A DNA stretch of 64,000 nucleotides from Lutraria lutraria. Taxonomy: Eukaryota > Mollusca > Bivalvia > Venerida > Mactridae. The notes below the pieces were generated by a model. It saw only the letters and a program-made list of their open reading frames with translations, was not told where the DNA came from and made no database searches. Both the position numbers and the translations under genes were made by a program. Of this stretch, positions 28,501 to 40,500 are shown one piece after another. How positions within the stretch are numbered: the stretch's first letter is position 1; each line of letters starts with the position of its first letter. The DNA is taken from contig OZ026835.1 of assembly GCA_964023205.1 (NCBI GenBank), forward strand, positions 12,978,414 to 13,042,413, written 5' to 3'.

Positions 28501-31500
28501 GTTATATATATTGTAGGGGTTATCAGATCATTATATATGTGTATATTATATATATTGTACAGGTTATCAGATCATTCTATATGTTTATATTATATATATT
28601 GTAGAGGTTATCAGATCATTCCATATGTTTATGTTATATATATTGTAGAGGTTATCAGATCATTCTATATGTGTATATTATATATATTGTACAGGTTATC
28701 AGATCATTCTATATGTTTATATTATATATATTGTAGAGGTTATCAGATCATTCCATATGTTTATGTTATATAATAATATATATTGTGGAGGTTATCAGAT
28801 CAATCCATATGTTTATGTTATATATATATTGTAGAGGTTATCAGATCATTTCATATGTTTATGTTATATATATATTGTGGAGGTTATCAGATCAATCCAT
28901 ATGTTTATGTTATATATATTGTAGAGGTTATCAGATCATTCTATATGTGTATATTATATATATTGTACAGGTTATCAGATCATTCTATATGTTTATATTA
29001 TATATATTGTAGAGGTTATCAGATCATTCCATATGTTTATGTTTTATATATATTGTGGAGGTTATCAGATCAATCCATATGTTTATGTTATATATATTGT
29101 AGAGGTTATCAGATCATTCTATATTATATATATTGTACTGGTTATCAGATCATTCCATATGTTTATGTTATATATATTTTGTGGAGGTTATCAGATCATT
29201 CTATATGTTTATGTTATATATATATTGTGGAGGTTATCAGATCAATCCATATGTTTATGTTATATATATTGTAGAGGTTATCCATACAGTGATGTGGCTC
29301 ATCAGGATTTAGTTCTAGACTGTGAACACAACTATGTTATATTCAAGAAAAGGGTATGTGCATTACGTGTAATATTTTTTATGCCTATTCTATATTCAGG
29401 CAACCTAACTAGGACTACTTAGATACAGGTATCTCAAATTTTTATATGTTGTAATGTCTTAAATAGTGTTTCCTAAAGATATCATCTGGAATATCTTGTA
29501 TGATGGGTATGATACAGTAAAAATTCCTAGTGCAACTAACTCAATGTTATAATCTCTATAGATTTCTTTTAGATTTGCACCTTGTAATGAGACCTTCCCA
29601 ATATACAGTCAATCCTGTGCTAGTGGCCACCTGTGAATAAAGGTCACCCTGTGAATAATGGTCACTTGTCAATAAAGTCCACATTTCGTCTTTCCCATGG
29701 GTGGCCTTTGTTCACAGGTTTGTCTGTATATTAATTTATGTCAAGTTTTGGTGTCTGAACGGCTTCAATGTATGTTTGTATGAAAATAGAGGTGCTGTTT
29801 TTAAACTTCGAAATAGATATTTTATGATAGATATGGGACGCTATGTATGATTTGTTCATGTAATTTCAATGTCTATCCTAGGAGGATGGTAAGCGGTCTC
29901 AGCTATGGAGAATGACCAGTAGTGGAATGTTGGAGCATGAGGGGACAGGACAGCCCCTTGATCCCAGGAAGGCTGGTTCTGAGAGGTCAGGTCAGAGGTT
30001 TGTTTTAGATATAGCAGACTTAGCCCTGCAGCCAGGAAAGCCTGTTGCTTTAGCTTTGAAGAAAGCAGATGAGAGACGTGCTGCCAAACAGACTTGGAGA
30101 TTTCAGGTGTGTTAAACATTCCTATTTAGAATATTTTGTTTGCAGGACTACCTGTATTTTTATTTGACACTACATGTGAAGGGTACAATGCCACTTTATT
30201 TTATCATAAGCTTCATCTTTTTCTGAAATATTATGAATATTTCTAAATTTATCTGTAAGTAATCAATTAAGATAATTGTTTCTTTTTAATGTATTGTTTT
30301 ATGCCTTGTATTCATAAAATATTCTTGGTGACCAATTATAAGAGTTGAACAGTGTATTTTGATCTGTGTGGTTTTATATGTATTGATTTGTCTACATTTC
30401 TTGTGTATCACTTGTAGAAAACCATTTTTAAAATGTCGCTAAAGTTTTCTTGTGCTAAAAAGCTTCCAACTTTTAACCTTTTAAATGTTGTTTGTTAGTA
30501 TAAACACCTCATTTGAGATTCAGTGATACTATAATAAAGTATATATTATATTTTCAGAATGGAATGTTACGTTGTACTACAGGAAATTTCTGTGTACAAG
30601 CTGTTGCTAATGCAGATGGACGCCTACAAGATGGTGAGTACTGTGATCATCCTTGATATTCATCATGAGTGAGATTAACATATTGTCATAATTAGATTTG
30701 TTTTAATTCATATTACTGTAAAAAACTGTAATTGTTTTAGTGATGGATGATATACATGTACTTTATAAGTAGATTTTATCAAGCATTCAGCAGTCCAGCA
30801 GCAAATTTGTGGATTTATAACATGCAGTTGAATAGAACAGATTTAAAAATAATTTATTGATTTTTTGTGTGCTTAAAATGTATTTTTGTTTCTCAATTTT
30901 AAACATTTTTAATCCATAATATTATCTTTCGTTGCTCACACAGGTGCCTTAGCTATACTAGGTCCTGGCCCCGATGAAGGTGTACAGGTACCAGCACACA
31001 TGCAGATATCACATCAGAAACTACATCCTGGTAGCGGTTGTTTGACAGTCAGGATACAGATGGATGGACCTGTCAGAGTGGTTCAGATAAATGATGTAAA
31101 ACAAAGGGTAAAAATTTGTGTAATTTTGTGATCAGTATTCATGTAATAATATGATTAGGGTTTATGCTGGTGAAATTAGTACAGAAATTGATACTGAAGA
31201 TTGATTTTTTACTACCAGTATAATGATATGATGTGTGTACTGTATGTCTGTCTGTATGTAATATGATGAATATGCTTGCTGTGAGAACTAAACATTTTTT
31301 ATATAGTTCCAAAATCAACATTGAATATTTCAAGCAATTTGTTCACAGTCTTAATTAACAGTCAGTTGTCCAGTTACATTTTGCTGAGAATTGATAGATT
31401 ATTTGTTGGCAGTTACCATTTGAATAATTATAATTATGTGACATTTGTTATCCCTTATTACCTTAAGATAATCAAAATACAAAAAATGGAATTAATTGAA

Positions 31501-34500
31501 GAATGCCCATTAAGGATAGGCTTTGGGTTTGTAATCTCATAATATGATGTTATACTCACCAGGACCTGTTTGTGTGGCTGATCTTCTGTTTCTGATGTCA
31601 GAAGTAAAGGAGTAGTTCATGTGCTCTGTTCTTACTTCTTTGTTTTGTATTCTGACCCTCTGTGTACCAGTTTTCATTTGACATTTGATTAACTTACCTA
31701 GTGATGTACATTGACATTTGATTAACTTACCTAGTTATGTATATTTGACATTTGATTAACTTACCTAGTGATGTACATTTGACATTTGATTAACTTACCT
31801 AGTGATGTACATTTGACATTTGATTAAATTGCCTAGTGATGTAAATTTGACATTTGATTAACTTACCTAGTCATTTGATTAACTTACCTAGTGATGTACA
31901 TTTGACATTTGATTAACTTACCTAGTGATGTACATTTGATTTAATAACTTACAGAATTTACAAAGAAAAGAGAGTATTGAAGATGAAGATTGGGAAATAT
32001 ATGAAGAATCATTAAACCATAAAACTAATGAGAGAAGGAAAAAAACTGTGCAAAAAAATATTGAGGTAACAATTCTGTACATCTGATGAATAAAAATCGG
32101 CCTGTACTAATGGTCTACATTATTGTAACTAGTGTTTTAAACTTCAACTCATGTTTATACCTTGTAGGACTGCTACCTTCCTGTTAATTTGAGTCCTAAC
32201 AGTCTTATTCACACAGTTAATTGTTTAGAAAGTTCACTGTTAAAGTTAAAATATTGTCAAAATTTATTACATAATTGCTTGTAATACATTAGTAATTAGA
32301 TTATTAATGTGTTATTTCAGCTTGATATTAACTTGAAGGGTGGTCTTGGAATATCTTTAGTGAACAAAGTACCTGAGGAGTTATTGTACTTATCTCTGAA
32401 AAACATCACATTAAACTATAGATCCCATCAGAGGGGTACAACATTAGAGATCAGTGTAGCTAACATTCAGGTATATATCAGTAATTTATTTCAACATTTA
32501 TCTAAATAGTATCATTGCTACTGTTTACCTACATTCAGAATTGATTTAAAGTATGATTATGTACTCTCTAGATTTATGGCAGTCCTAGGTATGCAATCTG
32601 TGAATTTAGGATTTGGAACTACTTTAATCTAGTGATAAATTTGATTCTGTGGTACATAATCTTAAGGGTCAGATGCTTTATTTTGCTTATTTCAAGAGTC
32701 AAAATGCCATTAAAGCGTCAAATGTAATACTAGCGTATGATACACTCATATACTAATTAGGTAAGCCAAGCCTCTATGCACTTAACAGGCCAGTACTTGT
32801 CTCAATGTTATTGCTGATATATAAATGTTTCGATTCTATGCAATAAATGATTTAACATATATTACAATACAAACTGTTTAGAAAATGTTTATTTGAAGAA
32901 AACAAAACAACGGTTACCTTGGTTATTCATGGAAAAACTGCCTGAGAAGAAGTATGATTATGTACAGTATAATAATTATTTGATTATATGATTATAATGT
33001 ATTTGTTTGTCGATAAATCTTTTTTCTCTGATTAGGCGGATAATCAGCTGTTTGGTGCTAGTCGTCCAGTACTACTGTTTGTGACTCCTACACCAAAACG
33101 TGATGTGGTAGAAAACACACACGCCTTACTGATATCTGCTCATAAACTTCCAAATGTTGGATGGAATGCTGAAATATTCAGGGTATGAATTATACTTGGT
33201 GTGTTTAATTGTTTAGTCTGGAAAAATGAATACAAAATATTGCCTATAGTAGTTAATGTAGCTTTATATTCTACCATAAGTAACCCTAATCATGATTTTG
33301 TTAACTGAACAACAATAGTTCAGCTTTCCATAGCGGTCACTCGCTTGGCGCGCATGAATTTTTATACGGACCAAAGTACTATGTTTTATCTACATGCAAT
33401 TGGTGAACTAGTTACCATTCAATGTTGCTCTTAAGTTCAATTCCATGTGTACATTCATTACTTTGATTTTCTCAAGCCTTATTTGCATGCTTTTACTAAG
33501 TGTTTTTTTTAATTCAGCATTTAATTATCTCAATGAAAAGATTAACTGTCCAGATAGAAGAACAGTTGCTATGGAAACTTGTACAATTTGCTGGAGTGGG
33601 TCAGGCTGATACAAGTTTAGAGAAATTTGAAAGAGGAATTGATGATTTACAGAAGTAAGTCGATTGTTAGACAATCTATGATTTAAGCATTATAACATTT
33701 TAAATCTTTACATCTAAATCAGAATCTCACTATTCCTGACTAATAAGGTGACAGTTAATTTATAAAGAAATGAAGATTTATTAATGTAAGGTGGAAGAAA
33801 GTTTGGTTTGTGTTAAATTTTCGTGTACAGAAAACAATTGATTGTTTAGCTTATTGATATCATGGGTCAGTTTTATGCTTGGTTTAAATCAAGTTGATAT
33901 TTTATTGAAAGTGTATTAAGCTTTTCATTCATATACATAGTTGGAAATAGATATTTTTGTTACAAACCGAGGTACGTAGCTGGAAATAGATATTTTTGTT
34001 ACAAACCAAGGTACATAGTTGGAAATTGATATTTATTTTACAAACGGAGGTACATAGTTGAAAATAGATATTTTTGCAACAGGGAATACCCTTTTATTAA
34101 AATTTTGATAAAAAATATTGAAAAAGAAAAAAAAACACTGAAACAAAGAAACGTCTTTCATTTCAGAACATTATCTATGGCACGTTCAGTGAAGACAAAA
34201 CGTTACTATTTTGGTACCTTACGTATCAGTAGTACCTGCCTGACATTAAGTATGATAAAAGCCTCTAGTCTACCTCAGGACCTGGCTAGTCTAAAACGAA
34301 CCATGGGATTTCCTCTTGTTAACTTTGAAGCTGATGTTGATTTAGGTTTGTGTATTGTTTACTGTTTGTTTGTGTTGTTTTAAGATTATGAGTAAGCTTT
34401 TTCACTTAATTTCTCTTTGTTCTTATACCAAATACATGTATTTTAACTGGCTATTTTGTTACTCTATGTGAGTGCCTTATTTGCTACAGTATTCAATGAA

Positions 34501-37500
34501 GTCATTTACAGTTAGTTTTAAGTTGATTTGACCAGCTTCTGTTGCTTCAGTGGTTACAGTTTCAGACTTCAAATCACTGTAATCTCTCACTGATAGAGGG
34601 TATTGGGTTTGAGCCCAGCTACAGACTCTGTCTCTTTATGTGAGAAAGTAGGCTGTTGCTTACGAAGGATGGGAGTCTAGTACTGGTTCTTCCCAGGAGC
34701 GTTGGTTAGGTGAACTGTCTGCCTCATAATTATGTTAATAAACAGTCAGGTGTTTTGTTAATGGTACTTAATGAAAAAAGCTTACCTCAGCATTATCAGG
34801 TTGAAGTTAGTTTGGTTTATATTTATCATTGGGAAATGACATGAACTATTTATGATTGAATGTTGTAATATTCCATATTTGTTTTATTTTACAGAACGTT
34901 TTGACAAACGTCATCAGTTTGAATCTAAAGAATTCTTCACACATGAGCTACAAAAACATTATAAAGATGTAAGTATAAGTTAAACTATAGTGGATAGACA
35001 TCAATAAATTGAAATATTGTAATGTTACCATCTTGGTAGGCTCCAGAGCTTGCACGTCTAACTCAATAGGTAGAGCATTAGGTTTACTAACCTCTAGTTC
35101 ATGAGTTTAAACACTAGGCTTATCACATGTTTTCTGTATTGATTTGATGATGCCATCACATACTCTAAGGCCATACATCACTGGTCAGTCTGGGTCATAT
35201 TGATAATTTGGCAGGTACAATCACCTTCTCTCTATTGTTGAAGTTTAGGTCGGGGATAAAATGTTATTGCGGTTACCAGAACAACCCTTTTTTCTGTGCC
35301 AACTTTAAAGTTTCTGATGGCAGAATTCAAAATGCAAAAATACTTTGGATTGAATCATATCTTGTATTCTTACAAAAGGTGTTTAGAAAATTGACTAGGA
35401 AAGAGTTTTGCCTACCTATCTACCTTATTTGTACATGACTTTCGTTGGTTATACATTTTACAAACTCATATTTGGTGATAAATGATCATTCTATTGCAGG
35501 AGTTGAAAGGTCAAGCTATAAAGATTCTAGGTTCTGTAGATTTCCTTGGTAATCCTCTTGGCCTTGTAAATGATGTTGCTGAAGGCTTTGTTGGTTTGAT
35601 TGAAGATGGAAACATTGGAGGACTTGCTAAAGGAATATTTCATGGTTTCTCTAACAGTACTGCCAAGGTAATTGTTGTCACTAAACACTGATAGTTATGA
35701 TTTGTAGTATATCATAATTAATCATGAATCTACTTCTGTTTTCTATTATTGATTTGAATTTTATATGTACACAGAACCCTGACAATAGATTATGCTTGTT
35801 TTAATTATTATCCAAAAGTCACTAAACAAATTATGACTGGTATCGCCACTGCGCCTGCTTTATGGTACATATTATGGTATTACAGAATATGTCTCACTTA
35901 ATTAAACTTTACTTTCTGTAAATTGTGCATTAAAGGTTTAGGAGCAATTACTAAGGCTGGTTAAGTATTTCCTCACTAAAACTATACAAAAATGTCATGC
36001 TTTAGTCTTAATTTTTCATGAAATTAATGCTTATGTAAAATAAAGATCATACATGTATGACAGTCCAACCATGTCACATTGTGTGAAAAAGTAGACAGTT
36101 GCTTATGGAGAATGGAAGTCTAGTACTGGTTCTTCCAAGGAATGATGATTAGGTGAACTGTCCGTCTCTTATGACTCTGAACCCAAACAAACAAACTTAC
36201 AAACCTTAATTGATGAATTGTATCAGTGAAAGTTATCTGTACATAATATGTTTATTTTAACTACATAAGATGACTGGGGCTCTATCAGAGGGTATAAGTA
36301 CAGTACATAATGACAGTAAACATAACATGAAGAGACAACAGATAAGAAGTAGTGCTACCTCCAGTGGTAGTCAGTTCATGTCTGGACTACGAGGACTTGG
36401 TCATGGATTGTATGGTGGGGTAAAAAGTATTGTGAAACCATTTGAAGGTGCTGTACATGGTGGCATTGAGGTATGTCTTACATTACTATTCTTGAAATAT
36501 TTTAAGTTCTTTTTTTCTTTCTTTAGCAAAATTAGGTTGTTAATATATACATGTACATGTACTAAGGACTATAAGATATGAATTATGATGTAGTTGGTTA
36601 TGTTAATACAGTGTAACTTGTTATAGTTGATGTTTAGCAAAGTGTTTTTCTTATACATTTGTAGTACAGTAAAACCTCGATTATTCGAACTCGGATTATC
36701 CGAAAACCTGGTCTCATCCGAAATGAAATTTCGGTCCCGAATTTCCCTCTATATAATTCAATGTAAATAAACCTCGATTATCCGAATCGTCTAATCCGAA
36801 TACCATGGCTTATCCGAAGTGATAAACAGGTCCCCACAATCATCCGAATGCGTATTTTCACACCTGTTATCTGAAGTCAACAATTAACTCTGATCGATCA
36901 GTTAAATCCATTGTAGGATTTCTTAGCGTTTCAAAAGGTGTGAACAATAAATTATCAAACCACTGTACCTGAACAATGGATTGTTGATTTGAATCATTGT
37001 TTGCAGTAATGGGAACAAAATTAGCCTATTGCGATACGGACTCGGTTAGATCATTCACCTTTTATTTTTCGCTTCATTTATAAATCGCATCATAATTTCA
37101 CTTTAATAAGCAACTGACATTAAAAATGTTCATTTTATTTTTGAAGTTTGCTAAATCGACAAACAATACACATAACCAATATTAATCACCGGCACTCGAT
37201 TTCAAAATTATTCCATTTTCGGAAAATGAATACAAACACAATAAGATAACTTAGGACGACAACGATTTATGTGACGCTCGTAAGTGTTTGTGGCTGTAGC
37301 AATAAAATAAAACTTCGCGTTGGATTTTTATTTTATTTCTGTTTATAATTTATCTAAACAGCCTGCTTATTCTATATCCCGTGTATATTTCATTTCATGA
37401 TCTCATTTTATCGATGGATTAATGTGCTTTGTAAATGACATGTGCTACCGTTTGGGTATTCATTTGTATTCGTAGTTTCACTTTGGGATCCTCGTGACTT

Positions 37501-40500
37501 TGACTAATTAATAATGGTACTAACTACTCATATATGTGTTTTTACATTAAACATACACATGTTTATCTTAAAATGAATTTTTTCGTAAATAAAATATGAA
37601 TTATAACGCATTAATGTTGTTGTTATCATATCTATACATGTACGCCATATATATGGGAGTGATCTGCCTTTATTTTCATACAATTGTCTAGATTTCCCTT
37701 ACCCTGGATTATCCGAAACCCCGGATTATCCGAAGTAATTTTTCGGTCCCGACAACTTCGGATAATCGGGGTTTTACTGCATATATCTATGAAGTCTGTA
37801 CTGATGTATTTAGTTGTATGTTTGGTCTCATTATTTTTTCATGATACAAGTAATGATTATGCATAATTGATGATGTAAACTTTGTTTACCTATAGGGTTT
37901 TGGTGTTGGTTTGTATCAAGGTGTTACAGGTATTGTAACCAAACCTGTCGCTGGAGTACTGGACTTTGCTTCTGGAATGTCTAATGCAGTCAGGGATGCG
38001 AGTCGTCGTAGCAGTCACATGCAGCCAGATCGTGTCAGAAAATCACGATGTTGTTACGGTCCTGGAGGACTGCTTCCTCCATACACAAACCCACAAGCTG
38101 AATCACAGGCTCTGCTTCATAAACTAAATGATCATTGCTTTGAGGAGATGTAAGTTTTTGTTTTATTAAGACTTAATATGCTGTTACAAACCTAAATGTT
38201 ACATTACTGCTGGCTGAGGGTATTTGCTACATTTAAATATTAAACATAAGTCTTGAGTGTTTTTTTTTTAAATTCTGAAATAGTTTGCTTGAAATTTGTC
38301 TGTACTTAAAATCATTGTATATAAAAATAGGAATTGGCTCACCTTGTAGAAGTATTTGTAAAAACTTCTAGTAGAAATTTTATTTTGAAGCAGGAAACTG
38401 GATAACTTGAATATATAAAATAAAATGTATATTATGACAATATTTTATTTATTCCTATTCATTTCTCAATGCTACAGTTCAGGTGAGTTATTGTAAGACT
38501 GATCTGCTGATGTACTGTATAGTTTAATAAATACATTATAAACCTGACCTGATTATCACAGATATGATAACTACATGTAACTACTGTATAGTTTGATAGA
38601 TAGAGTCAAACCTGTGAACAATGACCACCATTGGGAAATACAAAATGTGGCCTTTATTGACAGGTGATCTTTATTTAAAGTTCATTTTGGTCCAGATAAT
38701 CAATGATGGGCTTAGAATAAATGGCCTATACTCACAAGGTTGCCTTTATTCAGAGGTGGTCGTTAACACGTGTTTGACTGTACATCATAAACTTGTCCTG
38801 TTAATGGTATTATTATCTTATATTTATTGTAGATTTATTGCTGTGGAGACAGTGAGGGGAAGTACTGACACATTATTTGTAATGATAACCAACCAACAAG
38901 TTTTCTTTCTACGTAGTCTGGACCCAGAACATCATAAAGAGAATATAATACTCAATGTTAAACATAAAGATTACTCTCTCTGCAGGAATATTGAACTAGG
39001 TAAGATTTCTGCTTTGTTTTCAGGTTAAAATATTAAGTAGTGTTTAATTAAGTAAGTAGCACTGCATTTTAAAGAGATGCATTATGGGATCATCTAGAAT
39101 ACATGCATTATGGGATCACCTAGAATACATGCATTATGGGATCACCTAGAAGAGATGCATTATGGGATCACCTAGAAGAGATGCATTATGGGATCAGCTA
39201 GAACAGATGCATTATGGGATCATCTAGAAAACATGCATTATGGGATCACCTAGAATATATGCCTTATGGGATCACCTAGAAGAGATGCATTATGGGATCA
39301 GCTAGAAGAGATGCATTATGGGATCACCTAGAATACATGCATTATGGGATCACCTAAAAGAGATGCATTATGGGATCACCTAGAAGAGATGCATTATGGG
39401 ATCACCTAGAAGAGATGCATTATGGGATCAGCTAGAACAGATGCATTATGGGATCATCTAGAAGAGATGCATTATGGGATCACCTAGAAGAGATGCATTA
39501 TGGGATCAGCTAGAACAGATGCATTATGGGATCATCTAGAAGAGATGCATTATGGGATCAGCTAGAACAGATGCATTATGGGATCATCTAGAAGAGATGC
39601 ATTATGGGATCAGCTAGAACAGATGCATTATGGGATCACCTAGAAGAGATGCATTATGGGATCACCTAGAAGAGATGCATTATGGGATCATCTAGAAGAG
39701 ATGCATTATGGGATCACCTAGAAGAGATGCATTATGGGATCAGCTAGAACAGATGCATTATGGGATCATCTAGAAGAGATGTGTTTGTCTAGGGTGGGCA
39801 GGTGGCGTCAACAATAGTTTTCCATTCTCCATGGTGAAATGCTCCCATTTGGTCTTCAACAAACTTGGTCAAAGTGTTTATAATAGGGGCAGGCATATAA
39901 TCTGGGCCAAGTCCAATGATTAACAAAATCACCCTTTACATTCTTGAATTATGGCCTCCTGATTCAGGAAGAAATAATGAAGTGGTCCTTGTTTGTTCTC
40001 TGAAGTTGTACTGTTACCATCCAAGTTTTATCAGATTATTTTGAATAGCTTATTTTGCGACAGTTTGGCACTTGTTAATTCTTAACATGTTCTATTTTGA
40101 ATTTTACATGAAGTAGTACTGTGTATTTATCTATTTATAGATGGAAGATTCTATGTTGAAATTGTTCGTAAAGATGGAAATGGTGGTATGCGTTACCATA
40201 GCAACAAGAAACCACAAATCAGGTGTGATAAAAGATCGACAGCCCTGAAGGTAAGTGAAGTCTGTTAAGGTTAAATCTAGTTATAAGTGTAGCTGATGAA
40301 TGAATACATATTTTGATTAATAATGCTGTCAGACTAATGTATCAATTATTTCATTACTGTCTGATCATAATTAACTTAGAAACATTAAAAGGCAAGTTAC
40401 ATAAGATTTGAGCTTGGAGATCTAGCTATTTCAAGTTGTATTACCTTTGTCTATGCAATCATAATTAATTACTTTATATGAATTAAAGATACATGCACAA

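Noticed and set aside
28156..29422. Overlapping open frames of 75-205 codons rich in Tyr, Ile, Cys and Trp
   Set aside because: They are translations of the 44-bp minisatellite in rotating frames. No start context or codon bias; only the last 79 nt (29275-29353) are real coding sequence.
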